Positions 52,028-61,241 of a DNA stretch of 64,000 nt are shown here, piece after piece. Within the stretch, counting starts at the first letter, position 1, and every line of letters starts with the position of its first letter. The position numbers and the translations under genes are program-made. The DNA comes from Mucilaginibacter yixingensis (GTDB lineage: Bacteria > Bacteroidota > Bacteroidia > Sphingobacteriales > Sphingobacteriaceae). The notes beneath the pieces were generated by a model. The model was not told where the DNA came from, did not search any database, and saw only the letters and a program-made list of their open reading frames with translations. Where the stretch lies: NCBI RefSeq assembly GCF_041080815.1, contig NZ_CP160205.1, positions 868,001-932,000 on the forward strand, written 5' to 3'.

Positions 52028-53484
52028 AGTATTTAAGCGATTTACTGACAGGACTGGCCTTTACCGAATTGCAGGGAAGTGCCGATGTAGAGATCAGCTG
52101 CATTGTGTTCGACTCGCGCAAGGTGGTCCCCGGCTGTTTGTTTGTTGCCGTAAAGGGCACCGCGGTAGACGGACACGATTATATAGAGCAAGCCGTAAAG
52201 CAGGGCGCTGCAGCAGTGATCTGCGAAGAGCTGCCAGGCCATACTGCCAGCGAGGCTGATTATTTGATGGTGGCCAACTCGGCCATTGCATTGGGTATTG
52301 TGGCGGCCAACTTTTACGATCGCCCCTCAGACGAACTGAAGCTAGTGGGTGTAACCGGTACCAACGGAAAAACTACGGTAGCAACGTTGCTTTATAAACT
52401 ATTCCGCGAGCTGGGTTATAAAGTTGGTTTACTATCAACAGTTGAAAATCAGATCAACGGCAAAGTGATCCCGGCAACGCATACCACGCCCGATCCGGTA
52501 GCGCTCAACAGCCTGCTGAGGGATATGGTAGATCAGGGCTGCGATTATTGTTTTATGGAAGTAAGCTCGCACGCAGTTGCGCAGCACAGGATAGAAGGGT
52601 TGAAATTCTCAGGCGGTATTTTCACCAACCTGACGCATGATCACCTGGATTATCATAAAACTTTTGACGCTTATCGCGATGCCAAGAAAGCGTTCTTTGA
52701 CAGTTTGCCTAAAAATGCTTTTGCGCTGACCAACGTGGATGACCGCAACGGTAACGTGATGCTGCAAAACACACGTGCACATAAAAAGACTTACGGTCTG
52801 AAAAATATGGCCGATTTCAAGGTGAAAATGCTTGAAAACGAGTTTAATGGTTTGTTGCTGAATGTTGATGGCGATGAGGTGTGGTTTAAACTGGTTGGCA
52901 GCTTCAATGCTTACAACCTGGCTGCGGTGTACGGGGCGGCATTATTGCTGGATCAGGATCGCTCAAAAGTGTTAGTAAGTTTAAGTGGCCTGACAGGTGC
53001 TGAAGGTCGGTTTGATTACGTTATTTCGCCCTCCAAAATTGTGGGCATCATAGATTACGCACATACGCCAGACGCCGTGCAAAATGTGCTGACCACCATT
53101 CATGACCTGCGTAAGGGCAATGAACAGGTAATCACCATTATAGGTTGCGGTGGCGATCGTGATAAAACCAAACGCCCCGTAATGGCATCAATGGCCTGTG
53201 AGTGGAGCGATAAAGTGATCCTGACATCAGACAACCCGCGCTCGGAAGATCCTGAACAGATCATCCGCGAGATGGAAGCCGGTGTAACCGCTGCCAACAA
53301 ACGCAAAACCATCAGTATAGTGGATAGACGAGAGGCCATTAAAACTGCCTGTCACCTGGCAAAACCGGGCGATATTATTCTGCTGGCTGGCAAAGGTCAC
53401 GAGAAATACCAGGAGATAAAGGGAGTGAGAAATCACTTTGATGATAAAGAAGAGTTAACTGAACAGTTTAATCTGTTAAACTAA
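52024..53484 (+). CDS. murE: UDP-MurNAc-tripeptide ligase MurE (meso-DAP adding)
   Basis: A 486-residue Mur ligase. It has the P-loop VTGTNGKTTVATLLY (Lys116), the substrate motif THTTPDPVALNSLL and DNPRSEDP (residues 403-410), where DNPR is the meso-diaminopimelate signature. Adds meso-DAP to UDP-MurNAc-L-Ala-D-Glu in the cytoplasm. No murF follows, unlike in enterobacteria. mraY begins 12 bp later. Confidence 0.96.
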   Translation: MKYLSDLLTGLAFTELQGSADVEISCIVFDSRKVVPGCLFVAVKGTAVDGHDYIEQAVKQGAAAVICEELPGHTASEADYLMVANSAIALGIVAANFYDRPSDELKLVGVTGTNGKTTVATLLYKLFRELGYKVGLLSTVENQINGKVIPATHTTPDPVALNSLLRDMVDQGCDYCFMEVSSHAVAQHRIEGLKFSGGIFTNLTHDHLDYHKTFDAYRDAKKAFFDSLPKNAFALTNVDDRNGNVMLQNTRAHKKTYGLKNMADFKVKMLENEFNGLLLNVDGDEVWFKLVGSFNAYNLAAVYGAALLLDQDRSKVLVSLSGLTGAEGRFDYVISPSKIVGIIDYAHTPDAVQNVLTTIHDLRKGNEQVITIIGCGGDRDKTKRPVMASMACEWSDKVILTSDNPRSEDPEQIIREMEAGVTAANKRKTISIVDRREAIKTACHLAKPGDIILLAGKGHEKYQEIKGVRNHFDDKEELTEQFNLLN

Positions 53485-53496
53485 AAAGAGGAAAAC

Positions 53497-54735
53497 ATGC
53501 TATACTACTTGTTTAACTTCTTGGACAAAAACTACAACATACCGGGGGCGGGTGTATTTCAATACATTACGTTCCGTATGGCTATGGCGGTTATTGTGTC
53601 GCTGGTTATTACTACGGTATATGGCCGCCGATTGATTGATTACCTGCGCTTTAAACAAGTAGGTGAAACCGTGCGTAACCTGGGTTTGGAAGGTCAGATG
53701 CAAAAAGCCGGTACCCCAACTATGGGCGGTCTCATCATTCTGGCGGGTATCCTGATCCCAACGCTATTGTTTGCCAAGCTGGATAACGTGTACGTGCTGC
53801 TGATGATTGTAACCACAGTTTGGTTGGGCGCCATCGGTTTCCTGGACGATTACATCAAGGTATTTAAAAAGAATAAAGAAGGACTGGCGGGTAAGTTCAA
53901 AATTATCGGTCAGGTAGGTTTGGCCATCATCGTTGGGTGGACCATGTATTTCAACAGCAACATCATCATCCGTCAGGAAGTAAAACTGCCGGTTAAATAT
54001 GATCTGCCGGTGCAGTACCACATGAAGGGTAACACCCAGGTGTATACGCAGGATATCAAATCTACCAAAACCACCATGCCGTTCTACAAGAACAATGAGT
54101 TTGATTACGGCAAAGTGATCAAGTTTATCCCCGGTTACGAGCATTATACGCTGCTGGTATTTATGGTTGTGGTGATCTTCATCATCACGTTCATCTCCAA
54201 CGGTGCTAATATAACCGACGGGATTGACGGCCTGGCGACGGGTACTTCGGCCATTATTGGTTTGGTGCTGGCCATCCTGGCCTACGTATCGGGTAACACG
54301 GTAATTGCCGACTACCTGAACATTATGTACATCCCCAACTCGGGCGAGCTGGTAATTTTTGCCGGCGCATTTGTGGGGGCTTGCGTTGGTTTCTTGTGGT
54401 ACAACCAGTACCCGGCGCAGGTATTTATGGGCGATACCGGCAGTCTGGCTATCGGCGGTATCATTGCGGTGTTTGCCATTATGATTCGTAAAGAGTTGAT
54501 GTTGCCGTTGCTGTGTGGCGTGTTTGTGGTAGAAAACCTGTCGGTAATTATGCAGGTATCATGGTTTAAATACACCAAAAAGAAATTTGGCGAAGGCCGA
54601 CGCATCTTCCTGATGGCGCCGCTGCATCACCATTATCAAAAGAAAGGCTTCCATGAAGCCAAAATTGTAACCAGGTTCTGGATCATCTGCATTATGCTGG
54701 CCATTATAACGATGATCACTTTGAAATTGAGATAA
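53497..54735 (+). CDS. mraY: Phospho-MurNAc-pentapeptide transferase MraY
   Basis: A 412-residue membrane enzyme with about ten helices. It has the catalytic Asp pair in [16 protein letters not shown] and the motif [21 protein letters not shown], and [10 protein letters not shown] and HHHYQKKG. It makes lipid I from UDP-MurNAc-pentapeptide and undecaprenyl phosphate. It is about 50 residues longer than the Escherichia enzyme because of a loop at about residues 165-210, as is usual in Bacteroidota. Its stop codon is followed at once by the murD repeat element. Confidence 0.96.
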   Translation: MLYYLFNFLDKNYNIPGAGVFQYITFRMAMAVIVSLVITTVYGRRLIDYLRFKQVGETVRNLGLEGQMQKAGTPTMGGLIILAGILIPTLLFAKLDNVYVLLMIVTTVWLGAIGFLDDYIKVFKKNKEGLAGKFKIIGQVGLAIIVGWTMYFNSNIIIRQEVKLPVKYDLPVQYHMKGNTQVYTQDIKSTKTTMPFYKNNEFDYGKVIKFIPGYEHYTLLVFMVVVIFIITFISNGANITDGIDGLATGTSAIIGLVLAILAYVSGNTVIADYLNIMYIPNSGELVIFAGAFVGACVGFLWYNQYPAQVFMGDTGSLAIGGIIAVFAIMIRKELMLPLLCGVFVVENLSVIMQVSWFKYTKKKFGEGRRIFLMAPLHHHYQKKGFHEAKIVTRFWIICIMLAIITMITLKLR

Positions 54736-54847
54736 TAAGCCCACCGGCCCCCTGAAGGGGGAGGAGGAACAAAGAATTAACAAATGACCGAGAGTAGCCA
54801 AAATACAGCCGCACAAAAACTCCCCCTTCAGGGGGCTGGGGGGCTTA
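54736..54847. repeat. Family A paired-arm element spanning the murD start codon
   Basis: Two 28-bp inverted arms, 54736-54763 and 54820-54847, match at 26 of 28 positions (core CCCCCTGAAGGGGG / CCCCCTTCAGGGGG). The first starts directly after the mraY stop codon. The 56-nt loop contains the murD start codon at 54784, and the second arm is translated as residues 13-22 of MurD. Confidence 0.9.
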
Positions 54848-56175
54848 TTTGTATTCTCGGTGCCGGCGAAAGCGGGGTAGGCGCAGCTTACCTGGCCAAA
54901 CAGCAGGGCTATGATGTGTTTGTGAGCGACTTTGGGCAGATAGCCGATAAGTATAAACAACAGTTGCAGGAATGGAGCATCCGCTTTGAAGAGGGTGGTC
55001 ATACTGAAAGCGAGATACTAGGTGCGGTAGAAGTAATTAAGAGTCCGGGCATCCCCGAGAAAGCACCGATAGTAAAAAAGCTGCGTGCACAGGGTACGCC
55101 AATTATTGGGGAGATTGAGTTTGCCGGTAGATATACAGATGCCAAGATGGTGTGCATAACCGGCTCAAACGGTAAGACTACCACCACCAGCCTGACATAT
55201 CATATCCTGAAAGAAGCAGGCTTGAACGTGGGCCTGGCCGGTAACATAGGCAAAAGCTTTGCTTACCAGGTGGCTACTGAAAAGTTTGATGTGTATGTAC
55301 TGGAGGTCAGCAGCTTTATGCTGGATGACATGTACCAGTTCAAGGCAGATATAGCGGTGTTGCTAAATATCACGCCAGATCATCTGGACCGGTACGATTA
55401 TAAAATGGAGAACTACGTGGCCTCCAAGTTTCGCATTGCGCAGAACCAAACCGCCGCCGATTATTTTATTTACTGCGCCGATGATCCGGAGACGGTGAAG
55501 GGCATGGAGCAAAGAGAGTTTAAATCGCAACTAATACCTTTTACTATAGAAAAACAAGTGGAGAGAGGAGCATATATGGACGATAACAACAACATCATTA
55601 TAAACACTAACGGGGAAGAATTTTCAATGTCAATTTCAGAACTGGCACTGCAGGGCAGGCACAACGTTTACAACTCTATGGCATCAGGCATCACTGCACG
55701 AGTGCTGGAAATTCGCGATAAATCAATTCGCGAAAGCATGGGCAGCTTTAAAAACATAGAGCACCGCCTGGAGTTTGTGGCCAAAATATCGGGTATCAGT
55801 TTCATTAACGACTCGAAAGCTACCAACGTAAACTCAACCTGGTACGCGCTGGAAAGCATGACCCCGGATGTAGTGCTTATTTTGGGTGGTGTTGACAAAG
55901 GCAACGATTATGATATGCTGCGCGATCTGGTAAAGCAGAAGGTAAAAGCCATCGTTTGCCTGGGTAAAGACAATAAACGTATTCACGATGCTTTTGAGAA
56001 CGACGTAGAGGTAATGGTAAACACCACCTCTGCCGCAGAAGCCGTGCAAATAGCCTATCACCTGGCTAAAAAAGGTGATACCGTGCTGCTATCACCAGCT
56101 TGTGCCAGCTTTGACCTGTTTACCAATTATGAAGACAGGGGCAGGCAGTTTAAAGCAGCAGTGCTGGAGCTGTAA
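54784..56175 (+). CDS. murD: UDP-MurNAc-L-Ala:D-Glu ligase MurD with repeat-derived N-terminus
   Basis: A 463-residue Mur ligase. The P-loop is CITGSNGKTTTTSL (Lys131), with NITPDHLDRY and FINDSKATNVNSTW. It adds D-glutamate to UDP-MurNAc-L-Ala. The normal N-terminus is a few residues before ILGAGESG, but here 23 residues precede it, of which residues 13-22 ([10 protein letters not shown]) are encoded by a repeat arm. No other start codon lies in frame close to the Rossmann motif, so this start is the best available. Confidence 0.93.
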   Translation: MTESSQNTAAQKLPLQGAGGLICILGAGESGVGAAYLAKQQGYDVFVSDFGQIADKYKQQLQEWSIRFEEGGHTESEILGAVEVIKSPGIPEKAPIVKKLRAQGTPIIGEIEFAGRYTDAKMVCITGSNGKTTTTSLTYHILKEAGLNVGLAGNIGKSFAYQVATEKFDVYVLEVSSFMLDDMYQFKADIAVLLNITPDHLDRYDYKMENYVASKFRIAQNQTAADYFIYCADDPETVKGMEQREFKSQLIPFTIEKQVERGAYMDDNNNIIINTNGEEFSMSISELALQGRHNVYNSMASGITARVLEIRDKSIRESMGSFKNIEHRLEFVAKISGISFINDSKATNVNSTWYALESMTPDVVLILGGVDKGNDYDMLRDLVKQKVKAIVCLGKDNKRIHDAFENDVEVMVNTTSAAEAVQIAYHLAKKGDTVLLSPACASFDLFTNYEDRGRQFKAAVLEL

Positions 56176-56186
56176 GAAAGAGATTG

Positions 56187-56267
56187 GTCATCCCGAACTT
56201 GTTTCGGGAACCCGCAGGACAGGCCGCAAGCTTAGCATGTGGGGTGCCGAAACAAGTTCGGCATGAC
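56187..56267. repeat. Family B palindromic element upstream of ftsW
   Basis: An 81-bp element from GGTCATCCCGAACTTGTTTC to GAAACAAGTTCGGCATGAC. The inverted ends are about 18 bp. It is nearly identical in sequence and orientation to the element at 57526-57606. Confidence 0.85.
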
Positions 56268-56317
56268 GAAAGGGGCGGGTGAAATCAAAATAGAAATCGG
56301 AGTAATTAACAAAGGAT

Positions 56318-57511
56318 ATGAACAAGATACTTAGCAATACCAAAGGAGACAGGTGGATCTGGTTGATCGTTATCCTGTTATCGGTGCTGTCTATGCTGGC
56401 GGTGTACAGCTCTACTGGTACGCTGGCCTATAAGCGCGGCGTGGGTGTGGAGTCTATCCTGATGAAGCACATGGCCATGATATTTGGTGGTATTGCTTTG
56501 ATGTACATATCGCACAAGCTGGACTATCGCTACTATGCCGGTATCTCTAAGTTGCTGATGATTGTGACCATTCCTCTGTTGTTATACACGCTGGCGTTTG
56601 GTGCTACAATTAACAATGCATCCCGCTGGATCAATATCCCCGGTACTGGCCTCAGCTTCCAGACCTCGGATATGGCTAAGCTTGCGCTGATTACTTACCT
56701 GGCCAGGTTGTTATCGCGCAAGCAGGAGCATATTAAAAGTGTAAAAGAGTCATTTGTGCCAATCATGGGCTCGGTTTGTGTGGTGTTTGCGCTGATTGCC
56801 TGGGCCAACATGTCAACTGCGCTGATGTTGTTTGGGGTAAGTATTTTGTTGTTGATCATCGGCCGTATCAGTGTTAAACAGATTGGTATTGTATGTATCG
56901 GTGGTGCATTGATTGTGTCTGCAGTAATGTTCCTCGGTCCGCGCCGTCACCTGTATATGACGCGTATCCACACGTTTATGCACCCTGAGCTGGCAGATCC
57001 GGCTAAGAAATATCAAGGCGATCACGCTAAGATTGCTATTGCATCTGGCGGTATCCTGGGTAAAGGTCCGGGTAACAGTACAGAGCGTAACTATCTGCCC
57101 GAGGCATTTTCGGATGAGATCTACGCCATTATTGTGGAAGAATACGGACTGATTGGCGGCATCGCCTTAATAGGCATTTACCTGTTCCTGCTCTATCGCT
57201 GCATGAAGATCGTTACTAAAGCGCCAAAAGCGTTCGGTGCCTTGCTGGCAGCGGGATTGAGCTTTAGCCTCACCATTCAGGCGTTTGCCAACATGGCGGT
57301 GGCAGTAGGTTTGGGTCCGGTAACGGGTGTGCCGTTGCCGCTGGTAAGTATGGGTGGTACGTCCATCTTGTTCACCAGTGTGGCGTTTGGTATCATCCTC
57401 TCGGTGAGCAGACATATTGATGAGAACGAAGAATTAAAGAAATCGGGAGAAGAGGGTGGCGAAACCAAGGGAAATAATAAAGTGATTGTTGGCGATTTAA
57501 CGCTGGCGTAA
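56318..57511 (+). CDS. ftsW: Lipid II polymerase FtsW (SEDS)
   Basis: A 397-residue SEDS-family membrane protein with ten helices. Marks: VYSSTGTLAYKRG in loop one, INIPGTGLSFQTSDMAKLALI, the catalytic Asp region, YLPEAFSDEIYAIIVEEYG and LVSMGGTSILF near the end. It polymerises lipid II at the septum together with FtsI. A charged tail (ENEELKKSGEEGGETKGNN) follows the last helix. It is flanked by two near-identical repeat elements. Confidence 0.95.
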   Translation: MNKILSNTKGDRWIWLIVILLSVLSMLAVYSSTGTLAYKRGVGVESILMKHMAMIFGGIALMYISHKLDYRYYAGISKLLMIVTIPLLLYTLAFGATINNASRWINIPGTGLSFQTSDMAKLALITYLARLLSRKQEHIKSVKESFVPIMGSVCVVFALIAWANMSTALMLFGVSILLLIIGRISVKQIGIVCIGGALIVSAVMFLGPRRHLYMTRIHTFMHPELADPAKKYQGDHAKIAIASGGILGKGPGNSTERNYLPEAFSDEIYAIIVEEYGLIGGIALIGIYLFLLYRCMKIVTKAPKAFGALLAAGLSFSLTIQAFANMAVAVGLGPVTGVPLPLVSMGGTSILFTSVAFGIILSVSRHIDENEELKKSGEEGGETKGNNKVIVGDLTLA

Positions 57512-57525
57512 TAAAATAAATAAAA

Positions 57526-57606
57526 GTCATCCTGAACTTGTTTCAGGAACCCACAGGACAGGCTACAAGCTTAGCATGTGGGGTGCCGAAACAAGTTCGG
57601 CATGAC
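57526..57606. repeat. Family B palindromic element downstream of ftsW
   Basis: An 81-bp element from GTCATCCTGAACTTGTTTC to AAACAAGTTCGGCATGAC, the sister copy of the one at 56187-56267 with only a few differences. Confidence 0.85.
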
Positions 57607-57644
57607 GTTGAGGATAATCGGTGTAATCAAAAAATACTAAATCG

Positions 57645-58751
57645 GTGAAATCTAAAAGAATAATCATTAGCGGCGGCGGTACAGGGGGGCACATCTTCCC
57701 GGCTATTGCTATTGCCAATGCCTTGAAGCAGATCGATCCGAACACCGAGATCTTATTTGTGGGCGCAGCCGGTAGGATGGAGATGGAGAAAGTGCCTGCA
57801 GCCGGTTACCAAATCATCGGTTTACAGATTCAGGGTATTCAGCGTGGTTCAATTATGAAGAACCTGATGTTCCCTGTTAAACTGGTGGGCAGTGTGCGCA
57901 AAGCCCTGCAAATTATAAAAGAATTTAAGCCTGATGCCGCGGTTGGTGTGGGTGGTTATGCTTCCGGTCCGCTGTTGTATGCGGCCTCGCTGAAGGGGAT
58001 ACCTACACTGATCCAGGAGCAAAATTCGTTTGCCGGCGTCACTAACAAGTGGCTGGGCAAAAAGGCAAAAAAAATATGCGTGGCCTTTGATGGCATGGAG
58101 AAGTTTTTCCCTGCCGATAGGATCATTAAAACCGGTAACCCTATTCGTAAGGAGTCGGTAGCCATAGCGGGCAAGCACATGCAGGCGCTGGAGTTGTTTA
58201 AACTCTCGCCTAATAAAAAGACCATCCTGTTAACAGGGGGTAGTCTGGGTGCCCGCACGCTGAACAACAGCATTAAAGAAGGCTTGCAAAAGCTGATTGA
58301 TGCCGATGTGCAGCTGATCTGGCAGACTGGCAAGTTCTACTATAAAACGCTGATAGAGGAGTTGGGCGAAGATTATCACCCGAACATCCGCATCACCGAG
58401 TTTTTAAACCGGATGGATCTGGCCTACGCTGCCGCTGATGTCATCATCTCGCGTGCCGGTGCAGGTACCATTGCAGAGCTATGTGTGGTAAAGAAACCGG
58501 TAATACTGGTGCCGTCGCCAAATGTGGCCGAAGATCATCAGACCAAAAACGCGCTTGCGCTGATTGGCGAAAGTGCAGCTGTGCTGGTGGCCGACAGAGA
58601 CGCGTCAGAGAAATTGGTAGACACAGCCCTGGCGCTGCTGAATGACAAAGATAAACAAAAAACGCTGAGCACCAACATAGGTAAACTGGCCATGCCAAAT
58701 GCCGATGAGGTGATAGCAAAAGAAGTTATCCAAATAACAATCAACAATTAG
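57645..58751 (+). CDS. murG: Lipid II synthase MurG
   Basis: A 368-residue glycosyltransferase (GTG start). It begins RIIISGGGTGGHIFPAIAIA and has PDAAVGVGGYASGPLLYAAS, LIQEQNSFAGVTNKWL and the C-terminal UDP-GlcNAc site SRAGAGTIAELC. It adds GlcNAc to lipid I at the cytoplasmic face of the membrane. The start follows a repeat element by 38 bp. Confidence 0.96.
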   Translation: MKSKRIIISGGGTGGHIFPAIAIANALKQIDPNTEILFVGAAGRMEMEKVPAAGYQIIGLQIQGIQRGSIMKNLMFPVKLVGSVRKALQIIKEFKPDAAVGVGGYASGPLLYAASLKGIPTLIQEQNSFAGVTNKWLGKKAKKICVAFDGMEKFFPADRIIKTGNPIRKESVAIAGKHMQALELFKLSPNKKTILLTGGSLGARTLNNSIKEGLQKLIDADVQLIWQTGKFYYKTLIEELGEDYHPNIRITEFLNRMDLAYAAADVIISRAGAGTIAELCVVKKPVILVPSPNVAEDHQTKNALALIGESAAVLVADRDASEKLVDTALALLNDKDKQKTLSTNIGKLAMPNADEVIAKEVIQITINN

Positions 58752-58756
58752 ATCAC

Positions 58757-58787
58757 GGTTCCCCGCTCATGGGCGGGGAACCTGTTT
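58757..58787 (+). terminator. GC-rich hairpin after murG
   Basis: A ten-base stem (GGTTCCCCGC with GCGGGGAACC) with a six-base loop lies five bases after the murG stop. The flank TGTTTAAG has only a short T-tract, so termination would be partial. Confidence 0.55.
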
Positions 58788-59024
58788 AAGGGTTAGTTGA
58801 TTAAGTGAATGGTTGATTTGGTGAGTAGTTGGATAATTGGTATAAAAAATATATGTCATCTCGACCAACGGGAGAGATCTTTTCGGAGCGACAAGCGTGT
58901 GCTAAGAAAAGATGAGTCGGAATGATTAAGAAAATAGGAACTGGGATAATAAACAGATTGTAAAACAGGATTGAAATAGCGAGAACCACTCACTTAATCA
59001 ATCTATCAACTCAATCAACAAGAT
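58788..59024. other. Gap between murG and murC filled by nested repeats
   Basis: A family C array (TTAGTTGATTAAGTGAATGG words, 58793-58831) and its inverted partner (CCACTCACTTAATCAATCTA words, 58986-59020) enclose a shortened family B element at 58854-58924. No gene or promoter is seen. The same family C words recur before ftsZ. Confidence 0.65.
58854..58924. repeat. Shortened family B element
   Basis: A 71-bp element beginning TGTCATCTCGACCAACGGGA and ending GAGTCGGAATGA; the first 40 bp match the element at 40369-40454 closely and the right half is decayed. Confidence 0.7.
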
Positions 59025-60383
59025 ATGGAACTGCAAAACATACAACGCGTTTACCTTGTGGGCATAGGCGGCATAGGCATGAGCGGCCTGGCACGTTACT
59101 TCGCGCACCTGGGTTGTGTGGTGTGCGGTTATGATAAAACATCAACCCCGCTTACAACCGAGTTGCAGAATGAAGGCATGCAGATCATCTTTGATGACCG
59201 GCCAGATTGGCTGCCCATCAACTTTGATAAGCCTTGTGATAGTACACTGGTGATCTACACTCCGGCCATCCCGGCAGATTCACAGATCATCAAGTATTTC
59301 CGTGATCGCGGCTTTGAACTGTTCAAACGCTCGCAGGTATTAGGGTTGATCAGTAAAGGCATGTTTACTGTGGCGGTTGCCGGTACGCATGGCAAAACCA
59401 CCACATCGTGCATGGTGGCGCACATCCTCAAAGCATCGGGTACAGATTGCTCGGCTTTTTTGGGAGGCATTGCTGCCAACTATCAGACCAATGTGCTGTA
59501 TGGCAAAAATGACGTGGTAGTGGTAGAGGCTGATGAGTATGATCGCTCATTCCTGACCTTACATCCAAACATCGCCATTGTTACCTCCATGGATGCCGAT
59601 CATTTGGATATCTATGGCGATCATAGTCACCTGCAGGAGTCGTTCCGCTTGTTTGCCGGGCAAATTAAACCGGGCGGACAGCTGATCTACCATGAGGGCC
59701 TGCCTATTGGTCATGACGGACAGACCTATGGCATTGATGACAATGCCCAGGTAGAAGCCAGCAACGTACGCGTAGAGAACGGCGATTTCTATTTCGATTT
59801 CAGTAATGGCGAGGTAGGGATCAAAAATATCAGACTGGGCATGCCCGGCATTCACAACGTAAGCAATGCAACTGCAGCTACACAAGCCGCGCTGTTGCTG
59901 GGCGTATCGCCGGAGGCCGTTAAAGCCGCGCTGGGCAATTTTGCCGGCGTTAAGCGTCGGTTTGAATACATCGTGAAGAATGACGCGCATATCTATATTG
60001 ATGATTACGCTCATCATCCTGAAGAACTGCGTGCAGCTATCAGCTCAGTTAAAAAACTGTATCCGGGCAAAAAGCTGACCGTTATTTTTCAACCGCACCT
60101 GTTCACCCGCACCCGTGATTTTGCCGATGGCTTTGCCGAGGTGCTGGACATGAGCGATGAGTTATTGATGCTGGATATATACCCGGCCCGCGAGCTGCCT
60201 ATTGAAGGCGTAAGCGCAGATATGGTGTTGGAGCGCATGAAAATGTTGAATAAGCGCAAATGTGGAAAACAAGAAGTGCTTGATATTGTGCGTGTTGAAA
60301 ATCCTGAGCTACTTTTAACTGTGGGTGCGGGAGATATAGACCAATTAGTACAACCATTAAAAACCATACTAGGGAATGTTTAA
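59025..60383 (+). CDS. murC: UDP-MurNAc:L-Ala ligase MurC
   Basis: A 452-residue Mur ligase. It has GIGGIGMSGLARYF near the N-terminus, the P-loop VAGTHGKTTTSCMVAHIL (Lys124), EADEYDRSFL and YIDDYAHHPEELRA. It ligates L-Ala to UDP-MurNAc, the first amino acid of the stem peptide. The end overlaps ftsQ by eight bases. The gap before it is repeat-rich, so it may be transcribed partly on its own. Confidence 0.96.
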   Translation: MELQNIQRVYLVGIGGIGMSGLARYFAHLGCVVCGYDKTSTPLTTELQNEGMQIIFDDRPDWLPINFDKPCDSTLVIYTPAIPADSQIIKYFRDRGFELFKRSQVLGLISKGMFTVAVAGTHGKTTTSCMVAHILKASGTDCSAFLGGIAANYQTNVLYGKNDVVVVEADEYDRSFLTLHPNIAIVTSMDADHLDIYGDHSHLQESFRLFAGQIKPGGQLIYHEGLPIGHDGQTYGIDDNAQVEASNVRVENGDFYFDFSNGEVGIKNIRLGMPGIHNVSNATAATQAALLLGVSPEAVKAALGNFAGVKRRFEYIVKNDAHIYIDDYAHHPEELRAAISSVKKLYPGKKLTVIFQPHLFTRTRDFADGFAEVLDMSDELLMLDIYPARELPIEGVSADMVLERMKMLNKRKCGKQEVLDIVRVENPELLLTVGAGDIDQLVQPLKTILGNV

Positions 60384-61239
60384 AGATAAACGCCTCTGGA
60401 GGACAGTTTTGTTCAGTTGTATCTGGGTAGTTTTTCTGGCCGGTATGGGCCTTGTTATGAGTTTTGTGAGCGCTAAAAAAGCCGCTATTGTATGTACCAA
60501 AGTACAGGTGATCATTCCCGGTAATCAGTACTTTATTGACAAGGGCGGGGTAAGCAGTATCATCGGCATAGAAAGTAACTCGCTGGTGGGGCGCAAGCTA
60601 CAGAATATTAATATCCAGGCGTTGGAGTCTAAACTGAGGGCTAATCCATTTGTGGAGGCAGCCAAGGTTTATACCGATATGGACGGGGTAATTACCGTTG
60701 AGATCAGTCAGCGCCGGCCGCTGATGCGCATTATCAACAACGTAAACCAGGATTACTATATAGACGAGCATGGACTGAAAGTGCCGTTGTCAGATAATTT
60801 CACCGCGAAGGTGTTGGTAGCAAACGGAGTGATTGACGAGCCTTTTTTCGGCAAGGTTGATACGCTAAAATATCAGCTGACGAAGGATCTGTTCAAGACG
60901 GCGCAATACATCAGCAAAGATTCGCTATGGTCAGCCCAGATAGGTGAGCTGTATGTAAACAGTCAGCGAGAGATAGAGCTGGTGCCACGTGTAGGCAATC
61001 AGCGCATCTTGCTGGGTACGGCAGACTCGCTGGAAACCAAACTGGCTAACCTGCGTGCATTTTATAAGCAGGCCATCCCGCTGGTAGGCTGGGATGCTTA
61101 CAGAGTAATAAATATAAAGTATCCAAATCAGGTGATCGGGATTAGAAACGAGAACGCGAAGAAGGATACATCCGCGATAAAGAAAGATTCAACCAAAACG
61201 GTAGCAACGGCAACCGTTGACACAATTTTAAAGAACTAA
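60376..61239 (+). CDS. ftsQ: Division protein FtsQ
   Basis: A 287-residue bitopic protein. It has a short cytoplasmic part, one helix (TVLFSCIWVVFLAGMGLVMS), and a periplasmic POTRA-like region (VQVIIPGNQYFIDKGGVSSII, NPFVEAAKVYTDMDGVITVEISQRRPL) and an FtsQ domain with YYIDEHGLKVPLS. It links early and late division proteins. The overlap with murC implies coupled translation. The tail after residue 255 is Lys/Thr-rich. Confidence 0.92.
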   Translation: MFKDKRLWRTVLFSCIWVVFLAGMGLVMSFVSAKKAAIVCTKVQVIIPGNQYFIDKGGVSSIIGIESNSLVGRKLQNINIQALESKLRANPFVEAAKVYTDMDGVITVEISQRRPLMRIINNVNQDYYIDEHGLKVPLSDNFTAKVLVANGVIDEPFFGKVDTLKYQLTKDLFKTAQYISKDSLWSAQIGELYVNSQREIELVPRVGNQRILLGTADSLETKLANLRAFYKQAIPLVGWDAYRVINIKYPNQVIGIRNENAKKDTSAIKKDSTKTVATATVDTILKN

Positions 61240-61241
61240 TT

